Source: an uncultured Ignavibacteriota bacterium
Lineage (GTDB): Bacteria; Bacteroidota; Ignavibacteria; Tepidaquicellales; Tepidaquicellaceae
Direction of reading: 5' to 3'
Assembly (NCBI GenBank): GCA_937983305.1
Contig: CALKAJ010000371.1
Span: 1-11,509, forward strand
Length of the DNA: 11,509 nt
The position numbers and the translations under genes were made by a program. This document shows, piece by piece, positions 1 to 7,322 of the stretch (position 1 is the first letter of the stretch; every line of letters begins with the position of its first letter). The notes beneath the pieces were generated by a model, which did not search any database, had not been told where the DNA came from, and saw only the letters and a program-made list of their open reading frames with translations.

Positions 1-46
1 AGATGGTGATTCGTGACTGGAGTTCAGACGTGTGCTCTTCCGATCT
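1..46 (+). other. Illumina TruSeq-type adapter contamination at contig end
   Basis: This stretch is sequencing adapter, not genome. Positions 13-46 match the 34-base TruSeq index-adapter/read-2 primer sequence, running from GTGACTGGAGTTCAG to GCTCTTCCGATCT. Positions 1-4 (AGAT) match the end of the P7 flow-cell oligonucleotide, and positions 5-12 (GGTGATTC) sit exactly where an 8-base i7 index belongs. Genomic sequence therefore begins at 47. The adapter happens to be open in the frame of the downstream gene and translates to MTGVQTCALPIS, a peptide typical of adapter read-through in protein databases. Confidence 0.98.
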
Positions 47-729
47 CAATTAATTATTTGCTTGATGCAGGCGCCTATATTGTGATTGCATCGGATACGA
101 CTGTATATAACAGATTTCCGGAGCTCAGAACTCTTTCGCAGGGCAACAGATTAATTATAAAAAGTATCAGTCTGAGCAATGACGGAGAAACTCTGAAAAT
201 TGTTGATGCTTCCGGCAATACTATTGAGGAAATAAGCTATTCTCCGAAATGGCATAATCAGAATATCGCTGATGAAAAAGGTTATTCTCTTGAGAGAATC
301 AATCCTCTTCTGAACGGTAATAACTCCGCTAACTGGAGCACTTCAGCTGATTTGCTCGGCGGAACTCCCGCAAGGAAAAACAGCTTATATACTCCGATTC
401 CCGTTTCAACAGGCACAATAACTGTTTCGCCAAACCCCTTCTCTCCCGACGGAGACGGCTTTGAAGATTTTACAATTATAACCTATCAAACCACTCAGAA
501 AATTTCTCAAATAAGATTGAAGATTTATGATGCAAAGGGAAGACTTGTAAGAACGCTTGCAAATAATCAACTCAGCGGAAGCAGGGGAGATGTTATTTTT
601 AACGGAATGAATGACAACGGCGAAAAATTAAGACTTGGAATTTATATTATTTATCTTGAAGCAGTTGATGACAGAGGCGGAACAGTTGAAACTTTAAAAT
701 CACCCGTAGTAATCGCAACAAAATTATAA
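47..729 (+). CDS. Lamin-tail domain / FlgD-Ig-like secreted protein, C-terminal fragment (5' end missing)
   Basis: This is the 3' part of a gene cut off by the contig end; the first complete native codon is at 49, leaving 226 residues. Residues about 1-112 look like the second half of a lamin-tail (LTD) domain. The key signs are LSNDGETLKIVD (42-53), an aromatic stretch ending in W68, GYSLERINP (78-86), SANWSTS (93-99) and GGTPARKNS (104-112). Residues about 124-226 form a FlgD-Ig/CHU_C-like beta-sandwich that starts at SPNPFSPDGDG (127-137) and contains LKIYDAKGRLVRTL. Such tails are usual on exported, surface-attached proteins of Bacteroidota and relatives. The catalytic or adhesive part, if any, lay upstream and is lost, so the function cannot be named. 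The upstream GTG at 13 lies in adapter and is not its start. The stop is 2 bases before the next gene, suggesting co-transcription. Confidence 0.8.
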
Positions 730-731
730 TT

Positions 732-2720
732 ATGTTTGAAAAAATAAAACCATTATATTTATTTATTATTTTAGGAATATTTTCCTTTGGGATTTATGCA
801 AATTCACTTCAAAACGAATTTGTCTTTGATGATGAAAGCGTTGTTGTTAATAATACTTCAATTCAGTCGCTTTCAAATATTCCGAAATACTTTACCGCAG
901 ACGAAGGTTTCCATAAGGTAATCGGAAGATACTACAGACCTGTTGTCTCGACTACCTATGCAATTGATTATGCAATATGGGGATTGAAGCCCTTTGGCTT
1001 TCACCTGACCAATATTCTTATACATCTGATTTCATCTCTTTTGCTTTTTGCTTTGCTGAAATTTATGTTTAAAAATTATAAATTCGGTTTAACCGGTGCC
1101 TTTATTGGCAGTTTGCTTTTTGCAGTCCATCCGATACATACCGAAGCGGTTGCCTGGGTTAGCGGAAGAACCGATTCGCTTGTTACTTTATTTTTCTTTG
1201 CTTCGTTTCTTTTCTATATAAAATATTCCGATGATTTGAAATCGCAGAAGAATCTGAATTGGGCTCTGGCTTTCTATGCTCTCGGCTTGCTTTCGAAAGA
1301 GATGATTATTACGATGCCCGTTTTTATTCTGCTTTATGATTTTATCTTTAAAAAGGAAGGTAAAGATTTCTTTAAAAAAAATATCAGAGCTTATCTGCTC
1401 TTTGCAGGTGTTACGGTCTTATATTTAATTATCAGGTATCTCGTTCTTAAAGATATTCCCGAAAGAGAAAAATATCTTTACTTCTACGGAATTGACGGTA
1501 TTACGGCTTTAGGTACAATGCTGAAAACAATTCCGGTTTATCTGAAATTGTTGTTTGTTCCGTTTAATCTCTTATATCATTATAACGGTGTTATTTCCGA
1601 TGCTAAATCGTTATTTGATGCTGTGGTTTTACTTTCGGCTCTTTTCGTTGTTGCGGGAATTGCAGTTCCGTTATTAATCAGAAAGGATTTCCCTGTCTTT
1701 GCTTTTGCTATCTTATTTTTCTTCATCTCGCTCCTGCCGGTTATGAATATTATTCCGACTATGAACCTGATGGCTGAAAGATTTCTTTACCTAAGCTCTT
1801 TTGCTCTCTCCGTTGCAATTGCAGGTATTGTGGTTTATTTGAAATCTGAAAATGGTGCAAGAAATTATTCTCTCGCCGTTATAATTATTCTTTTGATATT
1901 TTCATTCCTGACTTTTCAAAGAAATAAAGATTGGGTATCGGAAGAAATTTTATTTGCTACAGGCGAAGGTGTTGATGGTACAGTTCTGCTTGTGAATTCG
2001 GGTAATCAGTATGCAAACAGTCAGAAATATGATATTGCAAAAGAAAAGTATTTAAGAGCTATCGGCATCAGAGATAATAATGTCCTCGCTCATCATAACC
2101 TCGGTCAGATTTATATCTTACAAAATCAACTCGATTCTGCCGAAATACATATCAGCAAAGGCATTGCAATAGACTCACTGGCGCCTGACGGTTATTTCCA
2201 GCTGTCCAATCTTTATCAAATGATGGGAAGAAATGAAGATGCAATTCCTCTTCTGGAAAAACTCCAGCAGATAATTCCCGATTACAGAGGTTCTCTCGCA
2301 GTATTAAATTCTCTCAAAAGCGGTGAGACAAATGAACTTGGCTTAATTCCAAATTCTCCCGCAGGTAATGACCTTGCAGTATTGCAGAAGCGCTCCTACC
2401 AGCTTTTTCAGTCGGGGAAATTTGAACTTGCAATTAAAGACCTTGAAAAACTTGTGGAAATTGACCCGTTGAGTGCCTCAGGTTATCTTAACAATATGGC
2501 AATGTGTTATATTGAATTAAAAGATTTTAAAAAAGCCGAGGATAAGTTGAACGAATCAATTGGGCTTGACGCAGGTAATGTAAATGCATTGAGCGGACTG
2601 GCTGATGTATATTTGAAAACCGGAAGGAAAAAAGAAGCAATCGAAGCTTACAGAAAAATTCTTGCGGTAAACCCGAAAGATGAAAATGCTATGTTCAAAC
2701 TTGATTCGCTTAATAAGTAA
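732..2720 (+). CDS. TMTC-like (DUF1736) multi-pass membrane protein with C-terminal TPR repeats
   Basis: The protein has 662 residues in two halves. Residues about 1-400 are strongly hydrophobic, with roughly ten transmembrane segments starting at residues 8-24. The first outside loop carries FVFDDES (30-36), an acidic pair placed like the catalytic Asp of GT-C glycosyltransferases. HPIHTEAVAWVSGRTD (from about 133) and GLLSKEM are hallmarks of the TMTC/DUF1736 family, whose animal members are O-mannosyltransferases. Residues about 420-525 and 548-662 form two blocks of about three TPR units each, for example AEDKLNESIGLDAGNVNALS. Bacterial members are often called protein O-mannosyltransferases, but a glycosyltransferase role here is inference. 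The ATG lies 2 bases after the preceding stop, with no Shine-Dalgarno, so translation may be coupled. A neighbouring secreted surface protein is a conceivable substrate. The gene ends just before a bidirectional terminator. Confidence 0.85.
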   Translation: MFEKIKPLYLFIILGIFSFGIYANSLQNEFVFDDESVVVNNTSIQSLSNIPKYFTADEGFHKVIGRYYRPVVSTTYAIDYAIWGLKPFGFHLTNILIHLISSLLLFALLKFMFKNYKFGLTGAFIGSLLFAVHPIHTEAVAWVSGRTDSLVTLFFFASFLFYIKYSDDLKSQKNLNWALAFYALGLLSKEMIITMPVFILLYDFIFKKEGKDFFKKNIRAYLLFAGVTVLYLIIRYLVLKDIPEREKYLYFYGIDGITALGTMLKTIPVYLKLLFVPFNLLYHYNGVISDAKSLFDAVVLLSALFVVAGIAVPLLIRKDFPVFAFAILFFFISLLPVMNIIPTMNLMAERFLYLSSFALSVAIAGIVVYLKSENGARNYSLAVIIILLIFSFLTFQRNKDWVSEEILFATGEGVDGTVLLVNSGNQYANSQKYDIAKEKYLRAIGIRDNNVLAHHNLGQIYILQNQLDSAEIHISKGIAIDSLAPDGYFQLSNLYQMMGRNEDAIPLLEKLQQIIPDYRGSLAVLNSLKSGETNELGLIPNSPAGNDLAVLQKRSYQLFQSGKFELAIKDLEKLVEIDPLSASGYLNNMAMCYIELKDFKKAEDKLNESIGLDAGNVNALSGLADVYLKTGRKKEAIEAYRKILAVNPKDENAMFKLDSLNK

Positions 2721-2732
2721 AAGTATAAAAAA

Positions 2733-2768
2733 AAATCCCGTTAATTCATATTGAAATTAACGGGATTT
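2733..2768. terminator. Bidirectional intrinsic terminator between convergent genes
   Basis: A perfect 14-bp stem (2733-2746 with 2755-2768, core AATCCCGTTAATT) encloses an 8-base loop. A run of nine A at 2727-2735 gives a U-tract for - strand transcripts leaving rpoD. TTTATT on the other side serves + strand transcripts leaving the TMTC/TPR gene. The position between two converging stop codons (2720 and 2786) fits a shared terminator. Confidence 0.92.
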
Positions 2769-2785
2769 ATTAAAACTATAATATA

Positions 2786-3643
2786 TTATTGTCCGAGATA
2801 TCCTTTAAGAGATTTTGAACGTGATGCCTGTCTTAATCTTCTTATTGCTTTTTCTTTTATCTGACGGACTCTTTCGCGTGTCAGTTTATATTTATCTCCG
2901 ATTTCTTCGAGTGTTAATGGGTTTTCTTTCTCAAGTCCGTAATAGAGCTTTACTACTTCCTTTTCTCTCTGAGATAAAGTATCGAGTGCTCTTTCTATTT
3001 CGATTCTGAGTGATTCCTTCATTAATCCCATATCGGGCATCTTTTCTGCTTTGTCGGGCATTATATCAATCAACTTGGTGTCCTCTCCGTGAACGCTTGG
3101 TGCATCCATAGAGACGTGACCGCCCGAATTCTTCAGTGTTTCCTGAACTTCATAAATACTCATATCGAGCTGCTCCGCGATTTCCAGTACGTTTGGAGCT
3201 CTTTCGTTTTGCTGTTCGAGTTCACTGATGGTCTTGGTGATTTTACTCTTTTGCTGAACTATGTTCAACGGTAATCTGACAACTCTCGATTGTTCCGCAA
3301 GTGCCTGAAGGATTGATTGTCTAATCCACCAAACTGCATAAGAGATAAATTTAAAACCTCTGGTTTCATCGAATTTCTTTGCGGCTTTAATTAATCCGAG
3401 ATTGCCTTCGTTAATCAAGTCGTTCAGGGAAAGACCTTGATTTTGATATTGCTTTGCTACGCTGACAACAAATCTTAAATTTGCTCTTACAAGTATATCC
3501 AGAGCTCTTTTATCGCCTTTTCTGATTTTCTTTGCACATTCAATTTCTTCAGATACGGCTAATGGCTGTGTCTTACTTATCTCTTTAAGATAGATGTCGG
3601 TAGATTGATTTTCCCTGCTTGTATATTGCTTGCCTAATTTCAT
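2786..3643 (-). CDS. rpoD: Primary (housekeeping) RNA polymerase sigma factor, short RpoD/SigA type
   Basis: This 285-residue group 1-type sigma factor directs RNA polymerase to housekeeping promoters. Region 1.2 is seen at about 14-45 (STDIYLKEISKTQPL). Region 2 core binding is seen at RANLRFVVSVAKQY (53-66) and DLINEGNLGLIKAAKKFD (75-92). The promoter -10 recognition and melting segment is FISYAVWWIRQSI (99-111). Region 4.2 is a helix-turn-helix at about 244-266, ending in RERVRQIKEKA. Region 1.1 and the large non-conserved insertion of proteobacterial RpoD are absent. That gives the usual length and N-terminal style of Bacteroidota/Chlorobiota primary sigma factors. The start is ATG without a Shine-Dalgarno. 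It lies 131 bases downstream of rplW on the same strand, across a strong hairpin, and ends at a clear terminator. A group 2 paralogue is possible, but the length and conserved region 2.4 favour the primary sigma factor. Confidence 0.92.
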   Translation of the reverse strand: MKLGKQYTSRENQSTDIYLKEISKTQPLAVSEEIECAKKIRKGDKRALDILVRANLRFVVSVAKQYQNQGLSLNDLINEGNLGLIKAAKKFDETRGFKFISYAVWWIRQSILQALAEQSRVVRLPLNIVQQKSKITKTISELEQQNERAPNVLEIAEQLDMSIYEVQETLKNSGGHVSMDAPSVHGEDTKLIDIMPDKAEKMPDMGLMKESLRIEIERALDTLSQREKEVVKLYYGLEKENPLTLEEIGDKYKLTRERVRQIKEKAIRRLRQASRSKSLKGYLGQ

Positions 3644-3708
3644 TGTACTGTTTTAGGTTACTTGCTTATTTTTAACGAATCTTTATTATAAATAGTTTCA
3701 ATAAATAT

Positions 3709-3734
3709 CGTGCCTACGCCGGAGCATAGGCACG
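3709..3734 (-). terminator. UNCG-tetraloop hairpin between rplW and rpoD (terminator or processing/stability element)
   Basis: On the - strand this is an 11-bp stem, CGTGCCTATGC pairing with GCGTAGGCACG, capped by a TCCG tetraloop closed by C-G. This is the exceptionally stable cUNCGg class. One pair is G-U in the - strand RNA and would be a C-A mismatch in + strand RNA, so the fold favours - strand transcripts. The following - strand sequence is AT-rich (ATATTTATT) but not a clean U-tract. It may end the str-S10 transcript, protect its 3' end, or lie in the rpoD leader. Confidence 0.5.
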
Positions 3735-3746
3735 TGAATTAATCTT

Positions 3747-3754
3747 CAAAACTA
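3747..3754 (-). promoter_or_regulatory. Possible -7 element of a Bacteroidota-type promoter for rpoD
   Basis: The - strand reads TAGTTTTG, matching the TAnnTTTG -7 consensus known from Bacteroidota. It lies just after the rplW stop and about 105 bases before the rpoD start. No convincing -33 TTTG partner is visible upstream. Short AT-rich matches occur by chance, so this is weak. If real, the UNCG hairpin would sit in the rpoD 5' leader. Confidence 0.2.
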
Positions 3755-3774
3755 TTTTTTATCAGACCTTTGAA

Positions 3775-4089
3775 TTATTCCGTCTGTCCGAATAAATCTA
3801 TTTTATCTTCCTTGTGTAATGTTACAATAGCTTTCTTTCTGTCTGCTCTATGACCTGAAAAACGACCTTTCTTGGTGAACTGGGATTTCTGTTTACCTTT
3901 CATTACAAGAGTTTTTATATTGGTAACTCTTACGTTAAATCTCTTTTCGACAGCTTTCTTGATTTCAATCTTATTTGAATCAATATTAACTTCAAAAAAA
4001 TACTGGTTAAATTGCTCCTGTAGTGCGGTGTTCTTTTCAGTAATAAGCGGTCTGACTAATATCTGTTTTCTATTTAATAAGTCTTTCAT
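3775..4089 (-). CDS. rplW: 50S ribosomal protein L23
   Basis: L23 binds 23S rRNA domain III beside the exit tunnel and is the docking site for trigger factor and signal recognition particle. The 104-residue product shows the family start KDLLNRKQILVRPLITEKNT. Its basic extension loop, FNVRVTNIKTLVMKGKQKSQ, is followed by the RADRKKAIVTL strand. I chose the ATG at 4089. A longer reading from 4134 would add 15 non-conserved residues and overlap the rplD end. The chosen start leaves 16 bases after the rplD stop. It has no Shine-Dalgarno (ATTGAACAAA precedes the ATG). The usual next gene, rplB, is absent downstream; a hairpin and rpoD follow instead. Confidence 0.95.
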   Translation of the reverse strand: MKDLLNRKQILVRPLITEKNTALQEQFNQYFFEVNIDSNKIEIKKAVEKRFNVRVTNIKTLVMKGKQKSQFTKKGRFSGHRADRKKAIVTLHKEDKIDLFGQTE

Positions 4090-4105
4090 TTTGTTCAATA
4101 GTTTT

Positions 4106-4732
4106 TTATAATAGCGATTTGCATAGAGGCTCAACAGCCGATTTCTGAATCAATAAAACTTTATTATTCAGCAATTCGTATGTAGCCGCCTTATCTGAAA
4201 TCAATACGTTCAATTTCGGGATATTTCTTCCTGATTTGTAAACTGTTTCGTTCTTTGATGGAACTAAGAGCAATGTCTTTTTATCCTCAATTTTCAAACC
4301 TTTCAGAATATTGAAAAGGTCTTTGGTTTTTGGTGCATCGAAATTGAAATCCTGTATTACTATTATTTCATTTTCTTTCGCCTTTAAACTCAAAGCACTT
4401 TTTCTGGCAAGTCTCGATGCTTTTTTGGGAATCGTTAAAGTGTATTTGTGGGGCCTTGGTCCGAATATCGTTCCACCGCCGACCATTATAGGTGAACGGC
4501 TTGTTCCCTGACGGGCTCTGCCGGTTCCTTTTTGTCTGAACGGTTTCTTGCCGCCGCCATGCACTTCACTTCTCTCTTTAGCTTTGTGTGTTCCTTGCCT
4601 CTGATTCGAAAGATATGTTCTAACTGCCTGATAAATTAAATGGGTGTTCGGCTCTACTCCAAAAACACTGTCGGGTAAATTTACCGTTTCGCCACTTTCA
4701 GTTCCGTCTATTTTATATACTTTAAGTTCCAT
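4106..4732 (-). CDS. rplD: 50S ribosomal protein L4
   Basis: L4 is an early-assembly protein whose extended loop reaches into the peptide exit tunnel; in E. coli it also represses its own S10 operon. The 208-residue length is normal. The conserved tunnel loop GGGKKPFRQKGTGRARQG and the following GGGTIFGPRPHKYTL are intact, with no sign of the loop changes linked to macrolide resistance. The start codon overlaps the rplC stop by one base (TAATG on the - strand), implying translational coupling. No S10-leader homologue of the E. coli type was recognised in the window, so L4 autoregulation here is unproven. Confidence 0.97.
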   Translation of the reverse strand: MELKVYKIDGTESGETVNLPDSVFGVEPNTHLIYQAVRTYLSNQRQGTHKAKERSEVHGGGKKPFRQKGTGRARQGTSRSPIMVGGGTIFGPRPHKYTLTIPKKASRLARKSALSLKAKENEIIVIQDFNFDAPKTKDLFNILKGLKIEDKKTLLLVPSKNETVYKSGRNIPKLNVLISDKAATYELLNNKVLLIQKSAVEPLCKSLL

Positions 4733-5355
4733 TATGCGTTTTTATATATTTCGACAAACCCCGTATTTGCGCCCGGGATAGCGCCCTTTATTAATAATAT
4801 GTTTGAATCGGGTATGATCTTGATGATTTTCAGGTTCCTTACCGTCACTCTTCTGCCTCCGGTTCTGCCGGCCATTCTCTGACCTTTCAAAACTCTTGAG
4901 GGGTATGAGCTCGCTCCGATGGAACCGGGTGCTCTTTCTCTGTCACTCTGACCATGTGTTCTGACGCCGCCGCCGAATCCGTGCCGCTTTACAACACCCT
5001 GAAATCCTTTTCCTTTGGTTATGCCTGATACTTTCACTACGTCGCCTTGCTTGAATATATCTACTTTTATCTGGTCACCTTCTTTTAATCCTTCTATCGG
5101 AAAATCTCTGACTTCTTTTATAAATCTTGCCGCAGGAATATTTAATTTCTTAAATTGTCCGTACTCGGGTTTCGTTGTATTTTTTTCTTTCTTTGTACCG
5201 AATCCAAATTTTACAGCTTCATATCCGTCTTTTTGTGTGGTCTTTATTTGAGTGATAAAGCAGGGACCCGCTTCTACAACAGTGCATGGTATTGCATTAC
5301 CTGATTCCTCAAAGTATGTCGTCATCCCAATTTTTTTTCCTAATAAGCCTATCAT
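4732..5355 (-). CDS. rplC: 50S ribosomal protein L3
   Basis: L3 is a primary 23S rRNA-binding protein with a finger that reaches near the peptidyl transferase centre. The 207-residue product begins MIGLLGKKIGMTTYF and carries the conserved core GKGFQGVVKRHGFGGG; its Gln is the usual target of the PrmB methylase. GQSDRERAPGSIG and RMAGRTGGRRVTVRNL follow. Length and motifs are typical. It starts with ATG, preceded by a weak AAGG about 11 bases upstream. It follows rpsJ by 37 bases and overlaps rplD by one base. Confidence 0.97.
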   Translation of the reverse strand: MIGLLGKKIGMTTYFEESGNAIPCTVVEAGPCFITQIKTTQKDGYEAVKFGFGTKKEKNTTKPEYGQFKKLNIPAARFIKEVRDFPIEGLKEGDQIKVDIFKQGDVVKVSGITKGKGFQGVVKRHGFGGGVRTHGQSDRERAPGSIGASSYPSRVLKGQRMAGRTGGRRVTVRNLKIIKIIPDSNILLIKGAIPGANTGFVEIYKNA

Positions 5356-5392
5356 TGATGTTTCAACCTTATTTTAATTTGCAGATTCTTCA

Positions 5393-5701
5393 TTAAACTT
5401 TTATCTCAATATCAACGCCGCCGGGAGGATCTAACTTTGTCAACGCATCTACTGTTTTATTCGATGAGTTTAAAATGTCAATCATCCTTTTGTGCGATCT
5501 TGTTTCGAACTGTTCACGTGACTTTTTATCTACGTGAGGCGACCTTAATACAGTGTAAACATTTTTTTTGGTCGGCAACGGAATCGGACCGCTGACTATT
5601 GCTCCGGTGGACTTTACTGTCTTGATGATTTTCTCAGTCCACTTGTCGAGCAACATGTGATCGTAAGATTTTAGTTTAATTCTTATTTTTTGCGTGGTCA
5701 C
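5393..5701 (-). CDS. rpsJ: 30S ribosomal protein S10 (GTG start)
   Basis: S10 is a late-assembly protein of the 30S head; in other bacteria it is also the NusE partner of NusB in antitermination. The 102-residue length and the sequence TQKIRIKLKSYDH, VSGPIPLPTKKNVYTVLRSPH and SREQFETRSHKRMIDI are typical. The start is GTG (complement of CAC at 5699-5701). An in-frame TAG lies a few codons upstream and the next Met is at residue 16, inside the conserved first strand, so GTG is the only reasonable start. Only a poor AAGAAA-like sequence stands in the ribosome-binding position. Confidence 0.97.
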   Translation of the reverse strand: MTTQKIRIKLKSYDHMLLDKWTEKIIKTVKSTGAIVSGPIPLPTKKNVYTVLRSPHVDKKSREQFETRSHKRMIDILNSSNKTVDALTKLDPPGGVDIEIKV

Positions 5702-5745
5702 TTTTCTTAATTTCTATATAAGTTTTTAAAATTATGCTCCGGTCA

Positions 5746-5766
5746 GCAGTCCGTTTTTCGGACTGC
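5746..5766 (-). terminator. Hairpin in the tuf-rpsJ spacer
   Basis: A perfect 8-bp stem, GCAGTCCG pairing with CGGACTGC, with a 5-base loop (AAAAA on the - strand). It is extendable by a G-U pair. It lies 31 bases after the tuf stop and 45 before rpsJ. No U-tract follows, so a full terminator is doubtful. It could be a partial terminator, an RNA-processing site or an mRNA-stability element that adjusts EF-Tu against ribosomal protein output. Confidence 0.45.
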
Positions 5767-5797
5767 CTCCCTTAGCAAACTTAGTTACCAATTTCTT

Positions 5798-7006
<1,209 letters not shown>

Positions 7007-7017
7007 ATTAAATGTAT

Positions 7018-7023
7018 CTCCTT
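7018..7023 (-). promoter_or_regulatory. Shine-Dalgarno of tuf
   Basis: AAGGAG on the - strand, 11 bases before the tuf ATG. It stands out because most genes in this window have no such sequence. Confidence 0.75.
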
Positions 7024-7074
7024 TATTTAAGGTTTATAATATTGTTTTCTAAAAATTTTTTGTAAAGAACTTAG

Positions 7075-7148
7075 TGGGTCAGGGAGGAATTGAACCTCCC
7101 ACCTCGTGCTTATAAGGCACGCGCTCTAACCAACTGAGCTACTGACCC
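7075..7148 (-). tRNA. tRNA-Ile with UAU anticodon (reads AUA)
   Basis: This is a complete 74-base cloverleaf with all stems perfectly paired. The acceptor is GGGTCAG with CTGACCC, the D-stem GCTC with GAGC around a 9-base loop AGTTGGTTA, the anticodon stem CGTGC with GCACG, and the T-stem GGAGG with CCTCC around TTCAATT. The discriminator base is A. CCA is not encoded and must be added. The anticodon loop is CTTATAA, giving positions 34-36 = UAU followed by A37 A38. With the U12-A23 pair and isoleucine-like body, this is tRNA-Ile for the AUA codon. Most bacteria read AUA with a CAU tRNA modified to lysidine by TilS, so an encoded UAU is unusual. The gene sits between fusA and tuf on the same strand and may be cut from the operon transcript. 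Confidence 0.95.
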
Positions 7149-7155
7149 AAAATCA

Positions 7156-7250
7156 GTTTATCAAGTTGATAAAGTTTTCAAGTTTATCAAGTTCGTAAAG
7201 CTATTCTGCCGGTTTAACGGCTTTATAACCTTATAAACTTTATAAACTTT
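7156..7250. repeat. Degenerate 9-bp tandem repeats in the fusA-tRNA spacer
   Basis: Two short arrays flank a central GC-richer segment. The first (7156-7199) reads as five units, GTTTATCAA, GTTGATAAA, GTTTTCAA, GTTTATCAA and GTTCGTAAA. Within it the 13-mer AGTTTATCAAGTT occurs at both 7155-7167 and 7181-7193. The second (7222-7248) is TTTATAACC followed by two exact copies of TTATAAACT. There is no open reading frame. The 333-base stretch between fusA and tuf otherwise holds only the tRNA, a tRNA-like fragment and the tuf leader. Confidence 0.7.
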
Positions 7251-7295
7251 TCGACTTTCTTAGAGAGCGGTAGTGTGTCTGATGTGACGAGTTAT

Positions 7296-7322
7296 GCTCT
7301 GCCTATGTTAAAGAACTGACCC
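7296..7322 (-). other. Possible tRNA 5'-end remnant
   Basis: The 10 bases ACTGACCCAA (7315-7324) exactly repeat 7141-7150, which form the 5' acceptor strand of the intact tRNA. On the - strand this gives GGGTCAGT, a GG-containing loop region, then GAGC at the position of a D-stem 3' strand. The D-stem does not pair (CTTT against GAGC) and no T-arm or 3' acceptor strand follows, so it is not a working tRNA. It may be a decayed duplicate or a chance match. Confidence 0.28.

Noticed and set aside
13..46. GTG at 13 as the start of the first protein
   Set aside because: It lies in the Illumina adapter; the resulting N-terminal peptide is an adapter translation and the native gene is simply truncated.
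4090..4134. Longer N-terminus for L23 starting at 4134
   Set aside because: It overlaps the rplD coding end, adds residues not typical of L23, and the internal ATG at 4089 starts right at the conserved KDLLNRKQILVRPLITEKN.
7007..7074. Promoter directly upstream of tuf
   Set aside because: TTTACA and TATTAT are present on the - strand but their spacing is about 19 bases, and the region is so AT-rich that such matches are expected by chance.
7155..7250. CRISPR-like array
   Set aside because: The repeats are 9-13 bases, degenerate and without spacers of regular length; no cas genes are nearby.
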